A DNA stretch of 64,000 bases. Origin: Dechloromonas hankyongensis (GTDB lineage: Bacteria > Pseudomonadota > Gammaproteobacteria > Burkholderiales > Rhodocyclaceae). The translations under genes and the position numbers were made by a program. Positions within the stretch are counted from its first letter, which is position 1. The number at the start of each line of letters is the position of its first letter. This document shows positions 34,301 to 43,678 of the stretch, in pieces. Under the pieces are notes generated by a model, which was given only the letters and a program-made list of their open reading frames with translations, was not told the DNA's origin and ran no database searches. The stretch lies in NCBI RefSeq assembly GCF_022012295.1, contig NZ_JAKLTN010000002.1:434001-498000 (forward strand), read 5' to 3'.

Positions 34301-34669
34301 TTATTTTTTGTCCTTGAGCAGCGATTGCAGCGTGGCAAACGGGTTGTGCGTTGCGCCACCGCCCCGGCCGGTGCGGGCATCGGTATGGCCGCGGTCGGCC
34401 TCGATCTGCTTCTGGTGCTCGTTGTCGTGGCAGTAGAGGCACAACAGTTCCCAGTTGCTGCCGTCGGACGGATTGTTGTCGTGGTTGTGGTCGCGGTGAT
34501 GGACAGTCAGTTCGCGCAGGTTGGCGTGGGTGAATTCCCGGGCGCAACGACCGCAGATCCACGGGTAGAGCTTGAGCGCCTTTTCCCGGTAGCCCTCGGC
34601 GCGCGCGTCGGCAGCCTTGCGGGCATCGAGGACAACCTGGTCGAGGCGGGCGTGGTCTATCTGTTTCAT
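34301..34669 (-). CDS. YajD-like HNH nuclease family protein
   Basis: 122 aa, ATG at 34669 with GGAGAA upstream. HNH fold with zinc-binding CGRC, then LTVHHRDHNHDNNPSDGSNW and CLYCHDNEHQ, as in YajD. The His and Asn residues of the HNH motif are kept. Some proteins of this type act as general nickases; role here unproven. Confidence 0.9.
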   Translation of the reverse strand: MKQIDHARLDQVVLDARKAADARAEGYREKALKLYPWICGRCAREFTHANLRELTVHHRDHNHDNNPSDGSNWELLCLYCHDNEHQKQIEADRGHTDARTGRGGGATHNPFATLQSLLKDKK

Positions 34670-34745
34670 GGCGTTCTCCGTTGATTTCCCGATTCTACGC
34701 CGCACGCCATAGAATCCTGCCTTTCTCTACTCCTGCGTTTGAACC

Positions 34746-35174
34746 ATGCCTCGCATCAAGATCGACCTGCCCGAATCCTTCACCTTCTCGACCGAAATCC
34801 CCATCTATATCGGCCACATCAACTACGGCCATCATCTCGACAATGCCCAGCTCATTTCGCTGATCTCCGAGGCGCGCGTCCGTTATTTTCGTTCCCTGGG
34901 CTATTCGGAACTGGATGTCGAAGGCGTCGGCATCGTCGTCGCCGACGTGGCGGCGCAATACCGCTCGGAAGCCTTCCACGGCGAAACGCTGATCGCCGAC
35001 ATGACCGCCGACGATTTCAACAAGTACGGCTGCGATCTGGTCTGGCGCCTGAGCGACAAGGCCAGCGGCCGCGAAGTGGCGCGCGGCAAGCACGGCATCA
35101 TCTTCTTCGACTACACGGCCCGCAAGGCTGCCGCCGTGCCGCCGGCCTTCGTCGCCAAGGCCCAGCGCGCGTGA
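34746..35174 (+). CDS. Hotdog-fold acyl-CoA thioesterase family protein
   Basis: 142 aa with the 4HBT-type pattern: IYIGHINYGHHLDNAQLISL, EARVRYFRSLGYSE and AAQYRSEAFHGETL. The Asp/His/Asn arrangement GHxDN resembles the active form of FadM/YbgC-like thioesterases (DxxGHVNN type), though Asp is displaced. Cytoplasmic; likely cleaves a fatty or aromatic acyl-CoA. Its TGA overlaps the GTG of the next gene (GTGA). Confidence 0.85.
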   Translation: MPRIKIDLPESFTFSTEIPIYIGHINYGHHLDNAQLISLISEARVRYFRSLGYSELDVEGVGIVVADVAAQYRSEAFHGETLIADMTADDFNKYGCDLVWRLSDKASGREVARGKHGIIFFDYTARKAAAVPPAFVAKAQRA

Positions 35175-36061
35175 TTCCCATCCGCTACGTCGAGCCGGTC
35201 TTCCGCCCGCCCAGCGAGGCGGAATCGCTGATCCTGCCGGTCACCGACGGTTGTTCGTGGAACCAGTGCACCTTCTGCGAGATGTACACCGCGCCGCAGA
35301 AGAAATTCAAGGCGCGCGACGAGGATGAAGTTCTGGAAAGCATCCGCCTCACCGGGCAACGCTACGGCGACCAGATTCGCCGAGTGTTTCTCGCCGACGG
35401 CGATGCGCTGGTTCTGCCCACCCGGCGCCTGCTGACCATCCTCGAAGCGATCCGTACCCACATGCCGGCCGTGCGGCGGATTTCCTCGTACTGCCTGCCG
35501 CGCAACCTGCGCAAGAAAAGCCAGCAGGAAATCGACGAACTGGCCGCCGCCGGGCTCAAAATGGTCTATGTCGGCGCCGAATCGGGCGACGATCAGGTGC
35601 TCGCCGCGGTTCACAAGGGCGAAACCTTCGATACCACCTGCGAAGCGCTGGACAAGCTGGGCAACGCCGGCATCACCCGCTCGGTGATGATCCTCAACGG
35701 CCTGGGCGGCAAGGTGCTGTCGGCCCAGCACGCCGAAAATTCGGCACGTTTGGCCAATGCGACCCAGCCGGAATACCTGGCGACGCTGGTGGTCAGCTTT
35801 CCGCAGGGCGAACAACGCCTGCGCGCTGGCTTTCCGGACTGGGAACCGCTCGACCAGCATGAACTGTTCGTCGAGATGGAACGCTTTCTGTCTGGCCTGG
35901 ACTTGAAGCGCACGGTCTTTCGCAGCGATCACGCCTCGAACTGGCTGGTCCTCAAGGGCACGCTCGGCGCAGACAAGGAACGCCTGCTGCAACAGGTGCG
36001 CCAGGCCATCGCCGCCCCCGAAGCGGCCCACCTGCGGCCGGCCTGGGCGCGGGGCCTGTAA
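35171..36061 (+). CDS. Radical SAM protein
   Basis: 296 aa starting from a GTG that overlaps the thioesterase stop, consistent with coupling. Radical SAM core only: cluster motif CSWNQCTFC (CX4CX2C) near residue 31, then RVFLADGDALVL and VYVGAESGDDQVL. No B12 or SPASM extension, so a compact enzyme. Widely conserved proteins of this group have no defined reaction. The adjacent thioesterase suggests action on a CoA- or lipid-linked substrate, which is guesswork. Confidence 0.88.
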   Translation: MIPIRYVEPVFRPPSEAESLILPVTDGCSWNQCTFCEMYTAPQKKFKARDEDEVLESIRLTGQRYGDQIRRVFLADGDALVLPTRRLLTILEAIRTHMPAVRRISSYCLPRNLRKKSQQEIDELAAAGLKMVYVGAESGDDQVLAAVHKGETFDTTCEALDKLGNAGITRSVMILNGLGGKVLSAQHAENSARLANATQPEYLATLVVSFPQGEQRLRAGFPDWEPLDQHELFVEMERFLSGLDLKRTVFRSDHASNWLVLKGTLGADKERLLQQVRQAIAAPEAAHLRPAWARGL

Positions 36062-36357
36062 CGCAATAATGAGGCTGCCGAGCAGGAGTTGCCGTCCCTG
36101 GCTGGCCATCGCTTTGTTCAACAGCCGGCGGTTCTGCGCCGGCACGACTTTGGCGACATGAACCGGGGACTGTGCGAATTCCTGGACAGGCTGGTGCAGG
36201 AATACGGAAAGTTAATAGCAGCCAGCTGTCGTTGGGTTGGCGTGCCCGGCAGCTAACTGCATCCCGGTTTCGCCATTCCGCCGATTTCCGGCCCGATGTG
36301 CACGGGCGGGGTACGCCATTTGCTCCTCTGCCAGGAAATTCCTCTGTGGAGATGGCG
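36062..36357. other. 296-bp gap without a recognisable gene
   Basis: Contains a short IR GCCGGCG / CGCCGGC (36123-36129 and 36136-36142) with no T-run and a 32-codon open frame from 36158 lacking a ribosome-binding site. Presumably holds the promoter of the dehydrogenase gene. Confidence 0.4.
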
Positions 36358-37521
36358 ATGAAAGCTCTGACTTACCACGGCAGCCGGGACGTACGGGTCG
36401 ATAATGTGCCCGATCCCGTTTTGCAGGCCGACGACGATATTGTTCTGCGCGTGACTTCCACCGCGATTTGCGGTTCCGACCTGCACTTGTACCGCGGCAA
36501 GATCCCGCAGGTGAAAAGCGGCGACATCCTGGGCCACGAATTCATGGGCATCGTCGAAGAGACCGGTACGGCCGTCACGCGGGTGGCGCGCGGCGACCGG
36601 GTGGTCGTGCCCTTCGTCATTGCCTGCGGCGATTGCTTCTTCTGCCGCGAGCAGCTCCATGCGGCGTGCGAAACGACCAATCCGGACCGCGGAGCCCTGC
36701 TCAACAAGAAGGACCTGCGGCCCGGTGCGGCGATGTTCGGCTACAGCCATCTCTATGGCGGCGTACCCGGCGGACAGGCGGAATACGTCCGTGTGCCCAA
36801 GGCCAATGTCGGGCCGCTACGCGTGCCGGACGGCATCGCCGACGAACGGGCCCTGTTCCTGACCGATATCCTGCCGACCGGTTTTCAGGCTGCACGCAAC
36901 GCCGGCATTCGTCCGGGTTCCAGCGTCGCCATCTTCGGTGCCGGGCCGGTCGGCATGATGTCCGCCGCATGCGCGCGCCTGCTCGGTGCCGAGACAATTT
37001 TCATGGTCGATCACCACGATTACCGGCTGGCCTTCGCCGAGGAACGCTACGGCGCGGTGCCCATCAACTTCGACAGGGTCGACGACCCCGCCGCCTACAT
37101 CGTCTCCAACACCGACAACCGCGGCGTCGATGCCGCGATCGACGCCATCGGCTTCGAGGCCAAGGGCAGCCCGACGGAAACCGTCCTCGCCACCCTCAAA
37201 CTGGAGGGCAGCAGCGGCTATGCGCTGCGGCAAGCTATCGCCGCCGTCCGTCGCGGCGGCTCTCTCAGCGTGCCCGGGGTCTATGCGGGCTTCATCCATG
37301 GCTTTCTGTTCGGCGACATCTTCGAGAAGGGCATCACCATCAAGGCGGGCCAGACGCATGTGCAGGCGCTGCTGCCTGAACTGCTCGAACACGTCGCGGC
37401 CGGGCGCCTGCAACCCGAGGAAATCATCACGCACCGTCTGCCGCTCGCCGAGGCGGCCGAAGGCTATCGGCTTTTTGCCGAGAAGCGGGACAACTGTCGC
37501 AAGGTCGTCTTGCATACCTGA
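36358..37521 (+). CDS. Zinc-dependent alcohol/formaldehyde-type dehydrogenase
   Basis: 387-aa medium-chain dehydrogenase. Catalytic zinc ligands: CGSD and GHEFMG; structural zinc cysteines: CGDCFFC with a later Cys in HAAC. Rossmann glycines in [12 protein letters not shown]. The insertion and [11 protein letters not shown] segment place it in the glutathione-independent formaldehyde dehydrogenase-like group. The second of two ATGs (36358) is preferred because GGAG lies six bases upstream of it. Substrate uncertain. Confidence 0.92.
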   Translation: MKALTYHGSRDVRVDNVPDPVLQADDDIVLRVTSTAICGSDLHLYRGKIPQVKSGDILGHEFMGIVEETGTAVTRVARGDRVVVPFVIACGDCFFCREQLHAACETTNPDRGALLNKKDLRPGAAMFGYSHLYGGVPGGQAEYVRVPKANVGPLRVPDGIADERALFLTDILPTGFQAARNAGIRPGSSVAIFGAGPVGMMSAACARLLGAETIFMVDHHDYRLAFAEERYGAVPINFDRVDDPAAYIVSNTDNRGVDAAIDAIGFEAKGSPTETVLATLKLEGSSGYALRQAIAAVRRGGSLSVPGVYAGFIHGFLFGDIFEKGITIKAGQTHVQALLPELLEHVAAGRLQPEEIITHRLPLAEAAEGYRLFAEKRDNCRKVVLHT

Positions 37522-37549
37522 ACCGGCTCGGCGGATGGGAAGCGGTGCT

Positions 37550-37906
37550 TCAACTCTTTCTCTGGGGCTGATCGCGTTCGTCCCGGATTTCCCGGGTCAG
37601 GAAGAAGTTCAGCGCCGTGCGGATCACCGCCACCACGGCCAGTTTCCCGAGTTGGTCCCAGGAAGGCGAAACCGCCGTGGACAGGATGTCGGCGGCTAGT
37701 TGGAATTCGAGGGCCATGGCCAGATAACGGGCGAAGGCCAAGCGCACCGGGTTGAAGTCGTCCCGCCGTTTTTCCAGCCAGTGGGCGGCCAGCCCGCGTA
37801 GCGCCACGAGCAGGCCGATGAAAATGACCGTCGCGCCCAGTCCCTCGACCAACAGGCGAAGCCATTCGACCCCATGGCGGGCCCATTCTTCGGCGAGGTC
37901 AAACAT
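37550..37906 (-). CDS. DUF1622 family membrane protein
   Basis: 118 aa with three hydrophobic segments (GLGATVIFIGLLVALRGL, YLAMALEFQLAADILST, LAVVAVIRTALNFFL) and the conserved LEFQLAAD and IRTALNFFL motifs of DUF1622. Function unknown. Convergent with the dehydrogenase gene and 32 bases downstream of another small membrane protein gene on the same strand. Confidence 0.85.
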   Translation of the reverse strand: MFDLAEEWARHGVEWLRLLVEGLGATVIFIGLLVALRGLAAHWLEKRRDDFNPVRLAFARYLAMALEFQLAADILSTAVSPSWDQLGKLAVVAVIRTALNFFLTREIRDERDQPQRKS

Positions 37907-37938
37907 GATTTCTGGGCATATCGGTCGCCAAGCTCACC

Positions 37939-38193
37939 TCACCGTGGATAGCGCTTGATCAGCCACAGCCCCGCCCGCTGCTGCACAGCGAGGATGGCGA
38001 TGATGGCAATGGCCAGCCCGAAAAGGACCAGGTTCTTGCCCGAGCCCTGGGCGAGGCAGGCGAAGAGCAAGCGCTGGCGGCTCAATATTTCGACCAGGGC
38101 CAAGCCCGCCGGCACGGTCAGGGTGGGCAGCAGCGCCATCAGAGATTCCGCACCCTTGCTGCCGCTACGCCGATTGCCCAGCTCTTGTTTCAT
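37939..38193 (-). CDS. Small membrane protein (84 aa)
   Basis: Two hydrophobic segments (about residues 19-40 and 54-70, VLFGLAIAIIAILAV), basic ends. An in-frame ATG at 38244 would add 17 residues; the ATG at 38193 is preferred on length and composition but no strong ribosome-binding site decides it. No family recognised. Likely co-transcribed with the DUF1622 gene. Confidence 0.55.
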   Translation of the reverse strand: MKQELGNRRSGSKGAESLMALLPTLTVPAGLALVEILSRQRLLFACLAQGSGKNLVLFGLAIAIIAILAVQQRAGLWLIKRYPR

Positions 38194-38461
38194 CCCGAAA
38201 ACTCCGCATCGTGCCATGCGGCTAGCGGCAAACGGCATGCCCATGATACAGCGAGGACGGATTGGCCCCCGCCGCGCTCGGCGGCGACAAAGCTACACGA
38301 CCCGGTAAGTTTTTCCGGGCGGGCGCGATACCTTCCCGCGATTGCCCGTCGGCGCGCCGTACCGACGCCCGGTCTGCCTGGGAATGCGGCTTGCTGAATG
38401 ATGCCCAGGCGTCGCCCCGGCCTGTCGCGTGGCGAGTGCAGTCAATGCAGAGAGGTTGGAC

Positions 38462-40414
38462 ATGGCAAGAAATCTCGCCCGGAAACTGATCGAAAGCCAT
38501 CTGGTAAGCGGCCGGATGGTGGCCGGCGAGCCGATCGAACTGGCCATCGACCAGACCCTGGCGCAGGACGCCACGGGCACGGTAGTCATGCTGGAATGCG
38601 AGGCGCTGGGCATCACCCGCGTCAAAACCCAGTTGTCGGCGCAATACGTGGACCACAACCTGATCGAGGCCGATTTTCGCAATCCCGACGATCACCTGTT
38701 CCTGCAAAGCGCCTGCCGCCGCTTCGGCGTCTGGTACAGCCCGGCCGGCAACGGCGTCAGCCATCCGGTGCACATGGAAGCCTTCGGCATCCCGGGCAAA
38801 ACCCTGCTCGGGGCGGACAGCCATACCTGCGCCGCCGGTTCGCTCGGCATGCTCGCCATCGGCGCCGGCGGTCTGCAGGTGGCCCTGGCCATGGCCGGCG
38901 AACCCTTCGCCTTGACCATGCCGGCGATCATGGGTGTCCGTCTGAGCGGTGTCCTGCCGCCCTGGGTCAGCGCCAAGGACGTCATTCTCGAAATGCTGCG
39001 CCGCCATTCGGTCAAGGGCGGTGTCGGCCGCATCATCGAATACCACGGCCCCGGCCTGGCCGGCTTGTCGGCCATGGACCGCCACGTCATCGCCAACATG
39101 GGCCAGGAACTCGGGGCGACCGCCTCGGTCTTCCCGGCCGATGCGGCGGTCCAGCATTTCCTCGCCCAGCAGGGGCGGGCAGCCGACTTCGTTCCGCTCA
39201 CCGCCGAGCCCGACGCCGGCTACGACGAAGTCGACGCCATTGACCTGTCGACCCTGGAACCCCTCATCGCCTTGCCGAGCAGCCCGGACAAGGTCGTCCC
39301 GGTACGCCAGGTGGCCGGCCGGCCGCTCTATCAGGCCTACATCGGCTCGTCGGCCAACCCGGGGCTGCGCGATTTCGAAGTGCCGGCCCGCATGCTAGCC
39401 GGGCGCCGCATCGCGCCGGGCGTCTCCTTCGAGGTCAATCCCACGTCGCGGCAGACGCTGGAAAACCTGATCGCCTCCGGTGCGCTGATGCGGCTCGTCG
39501 AGGCAGGCGCCCGTCTGCACCAGACCGGCTGCAACGGCTGCATTGGCATGGGACAGGCGCCGGCCACCGGGCGCATCAGCCTGCGTACCGTTCCCCGCAA
39601 CTTTCCCGGGCGTTCGGGCACCGAGCCGGATCAGGTCTACCTGTGCAGTCCGGAAACCGCCACCGCCAGCGCCCTGACCGGCGAAATCACCGATCCGCGC
39701 GACCTCGACATCCCCGTGCCGCGTTACGAGGAGCCGGTGCGGATCATCATCAACCGCAACCTGCTGCAAGCTCCGACGCAGGGCGGCGAGGCGGTCGAAC
39801 TGGTGCGCGGCCCCAACATCAAGCCGCTACCCGAGTTCCCGATACCCGGCGAGCACCTGGAAGGGCCGGTGCTGCTCAAGATGGGGGATAACGTCTCTAC
39901 CGACGAAATCCTGCCGGCCGGTGTCGCCGTGCTGCCGCTGCGCAGCAATATCCCGGAAATCAGCAAGCATGCCTTCCAGCGCATCGATCCTGACTTCTAC
40001 GAGCGCGCCATCGCCAACCGGCCAGGCGTCGGCTTCGTCATCGGCGGCAGCAATTACGGCCAGGGATCGAGCCGCGAGCATGCCGCCATGGCGCCCGCCT
40101 TCCTCGGCGTGCGCTGCGTCATCGCCAAGAGCTTCGCCCGCATCCATCGCCGGAATCTGATCAATTTCGGCATCATCCCGCTGCTTTTCGCCCGGGATGA
40201 GGACGCTGCCGCCATCGCGCCCGGCGATGTTCTTCACATCGACGCGCCGCTGAAGCAGTTGGCTTCCGGCCAGGCGGTCTGCCTCGACGATCTGAGCACG
40301 CAGGGCCGCTTCCTGCTCCGCCAGGACATCACTGCCGAGGAACTGACCAGCCTGCAGGCCGGCGGGCTGATCAACCGGGTGCGGCAGAAGTTGCTGACCG
40401 GCGCCCGGCCTTAG
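38462..40414 (+). CDS. Aconitate hydratase, about 650-aa type
   Basis: 650-aa 4Fe-4S hydratase, start ATG 38462 with GAGAGG upstream. Cluster Cys residues in GADSHTCAAGSLGML and QTGCNGCIGMGQAP; C-terminal swivel domain with VGFVIGGSNYGQGSSREHAA. It is shorter than AcnA (about 900 aa) and belongs to the compact group related to mitochondrial-like aconitases and isopropylmalate/homoaconitate hydratases. Citrate-isocitrate isomerisation is the most likely reaction, but another hydroxyacid cannot be excluded. Stands alone. Confidence 0.88.
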   Translation: MARNLARKLIESHLVSGRMVAGEPIELAIDQTLAQDATGTVVMLECEALGITRVKTQLSAQYVDHNLIEADFRNPDDHLFLQSACRRFGVWYSPAGNGVSHPVHMEAFGIPGKTLLGADSHTCAAGSLGMLAIGAGGLQVALAMAGEPFALTMPAIMGVRLSGVLPPWVSAKDVILEMLRRHSVKGGVGRIIEYHGPGLAGLSAMDRHVIANMGQELGATASVFPADAAVQHFLAQQGRAADFVPLTAEPDAGYDEVDAIDLSTLEPLIALPSSPDKVVPVRQVAGRPLYQAYIGSSANPGLRDFEVPARMLAGRRIAPGVSFEVNPTSRQTLENLIASGALMRLVEAGARLHQTGCNGCIGMGQAPATGRISLRTVPRNFPGRSGTEPDQVYLCSPETATASALTGEITDPRDLDIPVPRYEEPVRIIINRNLLQAPTQGGEAVELVRGPNIKPLPEFPIPGEHLEGPVLLKMGDNVSTDEILPAGVAVLPLRSNIPEISKHAFQRIDPDFYERAIANRPGVGFVIGGSNYGQGSSREHAAMAPAFLGVRCVIAKSFARIHRRNLINFGIIPLLFARDEDAAAIAPGDVLHIDAPLKQLASGQAVCLDDLSTQGRFLLRQDITAEELTSLQAGGLINRVRQKLLTGARP

Positions 40415-40486
40415 CTGGCTCCTGGCCGCCGGCGATTCTGGGGAAGCGCCGGCGCTCTGCTAGACTCGCTCCCTCCATCAATCTGG

Positions 40487-41092
40487 ATGACAAGCAACGT
40501 GATTCCACCCGACCTGGAACGGCAACTGGCTTTCCTCAGGGAAATCGATCGGCTCAAGAGCGTCGTGCGTCTGTCGCCCTTGATCGACCGCTCGCGCCGT
40601 GAAAACAGCGCCGAGCATTCGTGGCATCTGGCGATGTACGCGCTGGTGCTCGCCGAGCACGCCGCCGGGTCGGTCGACGTGTTGCGCGTCGTCAAAATGC
40701 TGTTGATCCACGACATCGTTGAAATTGATGCGGGCGATGTGCCTTTCCACGTGCCGGCGACGCATGCCGGGCAGGCCGAGCGCGAACGGCTGGCCGCCGA
40801 GCGCCTGTTCGGCCTGTTGCCGGAGGCGCAGGCCGCCGAATTCCGCGAACTGTGGTTCGAGTTCGAGGCCGCCGAAAGCGACGACGCGAAATTCGCCAAG
40901 GCCCTCGACCGCTTCCAGCCGATGCTGCACAACGCGGCGACCGAAGGCGGCACCTGGGTCGAGTGCGCGGTGACGCTCGAGCAGGTCAAGGCCCGCTGCC
41001 GGCCGCCGATCGAAGGTGGCGCCCCGGCCCTGTGGGAGGTCGCCGCCGGGATGGCCGAAGACCATTTTCGCCAGCGCCCGGCGCACGATTGA
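40487..41092 (+). CDS. HD-domain hydrolase, YfbR-like
   Basis: 201 aa with the HD motif set: ENSAEHSWHLAMYAL (first His), LLIHDIVEIDAGD (HD pair) and a late Asp in KALDRFQPMLHN. This matches the HD_3/YfbR-type group, often 5'-deoxynucleotidases. Cytoplasmic and metal-dependent; the exact nucleotide is not known. A GTG at 40499 is an alternative start. Convergent with the MFS gene. Confidence 0.88.
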   Translation: MTSNVIPPDLERQLAFLREIDRLKSVVRLSPLIDRSRRENSAEHSWHLAMYALVLAEHAAGSVDVLRVVKMLLIHDIVEIDAGDVPFHVPATHAGQAERERLAAERLFGLLPEAQAAEFRELWFEFEAAESDDAKFAKALDRFQPMLHNAATEGGTWVECAVTLEQVKARCRPPIEGGAPALWEVAAGMAEDHFRQRPAHD

Positions 41093-41117
41093 TCCGGCGC
41101 CGGCTTGGCCGCACCAT

Positions 41118-42326
41118 CTAGACGGTCTTGCCGACGCGCAGTGCGCTGAAGATGGCCAGGGTCTGCAGGATGGCGATGCCGACCAGCACTTCGCCAAAGC
41201 GCCGGCTGTCCATCAGGCCGCCAAAAATCAGCGGGGCGACGGCCAGCCCGAGGTCGAGCCCCGAATAGACGAATCCATAAACCCGCCCGTAAGCGGCCTT
41301 GCCGAAGCGGGCGGTGGCCGCCTTGCGTACCAGCAGGTCGCGCGACGGGCCGGCGATGCCGGTGCAGAAGCCGATGCCGGCCATCAGCGGCAGGATCAGC
41401 GCGGCCGGCAGCACGGCGCTGGCCAGCAGCACGGCGAGCAGGGCGGCCAGGCCGAGAGCGCCGGCGATCAGCATGTCGTGCTCGCCTTTCTGGGCAAGGA
41501 AGCCGCCGAGCACGATGCCGCAGGCACTGCCGACCAGATAGGTGGATAGCGCGAAGGCGGCGGTGGTCAGCGACAGGCCGTACATGGCCTGCAGGATGGG
41601 GCTGGCGAAATTCTGGATGGTGCCGAAGGCGGCGGTGATCAGCAGGAAGAACAGGAAGCACAGCCACACTGCCCGCGAAGTCAGGAAGGCGAAGGTCGGG
41701 CCGGCGTCTTCACTGGCCTTGTCGGCGTGGTGTTCCGCCGTGTCGGTGATCGCCTCGCGGCGCCAGAAGAGCAGGGCAATGGAAAGCAGGGCGACGAGAC
41801 TGGCAGCAAGGGCCGCCGTTCGCCAACCGGCCGTGCTGGCGATGCCGGTCATGAAAATCGGCGCCGCCGCCCAGCCCAGATTGCCGGACAGTCCATGCAC
41901 CGAAAAGGCATGGCCGAGCCGGGGTTGCGAGACATGGCGGTTGAGGACGGTGAAGTCGGCCGGATGGAAGACGCTGTTGCCCAGGCCGGCCAGCGCCGCG
42001 GCGATGACCAGCATGGGGAAGCCGTTAGCGAAATGGAGAACGAGGCCGGCCAGCGCGAAACAGCTGATGCCGCCGCCGAGCACGCGGGCCGCGCCGAAGC
42101 GGTCGACGAGGAAGCCGGCCATGGCCTGCCCGATGCCCGAGACAATGAAAAAGACGGTCATCGTCACGCCGATGCCGGTGAAGCTCAGCCCAAATTCCGG
42201 CATCAGCCACGGAAAGAGCGGCGGCAGCAGCAGGTGGAAGAAGTGCGAAACGCCATGCACGAAGCCGATCAGGCTGATGGTTTCGATATCGTTCCGGGTG
42301 ACGGGGGGCAGGGTCGCGGTGGTCAT
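41118..42326 (-). CDS. MFS transporter, Fsr-like
   Basis: 402 aa with twelve predicted helices. The opening FVHGVSHFFHLLLPPLFPWL and VDRFGAARVLGGG loop resemble the fosmidomycin-resistance (Fsr) group of drug exporters. Start ATG 42326; the longer frame crosses the promoter gap. Divergent from an AraC regulator across 83 bp, which likely controls it. Confidence 0.88.
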   Translation of the reverse strand: MTTATLPPVTRNDIETISLIGFVHGVSHFFHLLLPPLFPWLMPEFGLSFTGIGVTMTVFFIVSGIGQAMAGFLVDRFGAARVLGGGISCFALAGLVLHFANGFPMLVIAAALAGLGNSVFHPADFTVLNRHVSQPRLGHAFSVHGLSGNLGWAAAPIFMTGIASTAGWRTAALAASLVALLSIALLFWRREAITDTAEHHADKASEDAGPTFAFLTSRAVWLCFLFFLLITAAFGTIQNFASPILQAMYGLSLTTAAFALSTYLVGSACGIVLGGFLAQKGEHDMLIAGALGLAALLAVLLASAVLPAALILPLMAGIGFCTGIAGPSRDLLVRKAATARFGKAAYGRVYGFVYSGLDLGLAVAPLIFGGLMDSRRFGEVLVGIAILQTLAIFSALRVGKTV

Positions 42327-42372
42327 GGCGGGTGGCGCTCGATGGGGAAAGCGCAGTGTAGGAAAAACCGCC

Positions 42373-42388
42373 TTGACCGTATTGCAAT
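42373..42388. promoter_or_regulatory. Possible promoter and palindrome between MFS and AraC genes
   Basis: TTGACC (42373-42378, like a -35) abuts a perfect 8-bp palindrome ATTGCAAT (42381-42388) flanked by CCGT and ACGG. A candidate operator in the divergent gap; not verified. Confidence 0.3.
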
Positions 42389-42409
42389 AAACGGACAAAA
42401 ATTATCGCG

Positions 42410-43258
42410 ATGCCGACATCCCTGCCTTACGACCCGGTCCCGCGCCGGGCGCCGACCCTCGCCGAGCCGCTGACGGTCAATCTGCGCCAGCCGCCGCCCG
42501 ACGTGCATGTGCCCCTCCACAGCCATGACTGGGCGCAACTAGCCTATCCGCTGCGTGGCGCCATCCGCGTCTCGGCCGCCGGCATGAGTTGGCTGACGCC
42601 GGCCTTCCGGGCGGTATGGATTCCGCCGGGTATCGAGCACGAGGTTCTGATGCTCGGCCAGGTCGAGTTGCGCACTGTCTATGTGGCACGGGAAGTCGCT
42701 CCCTTGCCGCTGGCGGCATGCACGGTAATCGAAGTTTCCGACCTGATGCGCAGCCTGATCGAGGCGCTCAGCCGGGTCGGGCGCGAAGTGCCTCTCGACG
42801 CCGAACGACGCGACCTGATGATCCGCCTGCTGCTGGCCGAAATGCGACGCGCGCCGACCCTGTCGCTCGGCCTGCCGCTGCCGCGGGATCGCCGCTTGCA
42901 GGCGCTGTGCCATGCCCTGATGGAGAACCCGGCGTCGCCGCTGGCGTTGGGCGAATGGGCGGTCCGTGTCGGCGCCAGCGAGCGCACGCTGGCCCGCCTG
43001 TTCCGCGATGAGTTGCAAATGAGTTTCGGCGCCTGGCGCCAGCAACTGCGGCTGGCCGGCGCGCTGGACATGATCGGTCGCGGCCGCCCGCTCGGCGAAG
43101 TGGCGGCCGAACTCGGCTATGCCAGCCAGGCGGCCTTCTCGGCCATGTTCAAGCGGGCCTTCGGCGTGCCGCCGGGCCGTTTCATGCAGTCGCGCCGGGG
43201 CGGTGGCGATCAGCCTGCGTCCGGCTCCAGGTCGAGCGAAGCCGAGTTGATGCAGTAG
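42410..43258 (+). CDS. AraC-family transcriptional regulator
   Basis: 282 aa: N-terminal cupin-like sensor ([27 protein letters not shown]) and a C-terminal double helix-turn-helix ([20 protein letters not shown] and [20 protein letters not shown]). The HSHDWAQ signature is common in AraC regulators that control adjacent MFS exporters. Its last 49 bases overlap the convergent msrB gene. Confidence 0.92.
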   Translation: MPTSLPYDPVPRRAPTLAEPLTVNLRQPPPDVHVPLHSHDWAQLAYPLRGAIRVSAAGMSWLTPAFRAVWIPPGIEHEVLMLGQVELRTVYVAREVAPLPLAACTVIEVSDLMRSLIEALSRVGREVPLDAERRDLMIRLLLAEMRRAPTLSLGLPLPRDRRLQALCHALMENPASPLALGEWAVRVGASERTLARLFRDELQMSFGAWRQQLRLAGALDMIGRGRPLGEVAAELGYASQAAFSAMFKRAFGVPPGRFMQSRRGGGDQPASGSRSSEAELMQ

Positions 43259-43608
43259 CGCAGGCCGGTCGGCGCCGGGCCGTCGGGGAAAACGTGACCG
43301 AGATGGGCACCGCAGTCGTGGCAGGTCACTTCGGTACGGATCATGCCGAAGCTGCGATCGGCGTGTTCGTCGATCAACTGCTCATCATTTGGGGTATGGA
43401 AACTCGGCCAGCCGCAGCCCGAATCGAATTTTGTTTCGGAACGAAATAGCGGCGCACCGCAACAAACGCAGTGATAGGTGCCGCTCTCGTGGCAATCCCA
43501 ATACTTGCCGGTGAAGGCGCGTTCCGTGCCTTTCTGGCGGGTGACGTGGAATTGCGTTTCGTCCAGTTGCTGGCGCCATTCGGCGTCGGTTTTTTCGATT
43601 TTCGGCAT
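43210..43608 (-). CDS. msrB: Peptide-methionine (R)-S-oxide reductase
   Basis: 132 aa, start ATG 43608 with GGGAAAA upstream. Repairs oxidised Met-R-sulfoxide. Zinc cysteines CVCC and CHDC, CGWPSF, and the catalytic Cys in RYCINSASL are all present. No signal peptide, so cytoplasmic. Overlaps the AraC gene end. Confidence 0.95.
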   Translation of the reverse strand: MPKIEKTDAEWRQQLDETQFHVTRQKGTERAFTGKYWDCHESGTYHCVCCGAPLFRSETKFDSGCGWPSFHTPNDEQLIDEHADRSFGMIRTEVTCHDCGAHLGHVFPDGPAPTGLRYCINSASLDLEPDAG

Positions 43609-43678
43609 GCTGTTTTCCCGATAGGGTGGCAAGTGAGACTTCCAAACTGGGCTAAAATTCACTGATTGACGAGGATAA

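Noticed and set aside
36158..36256. 32-codon frame before the dehydrogenase gene
   Set aside because: No ribosome-binding site; probably part of a leader or chance.
38429..38461. Earlier aconitase start
   Set aside because: The ATG at 38462 has GAGAGG upstream and matches family N-termini; the extra 11 residues do not.
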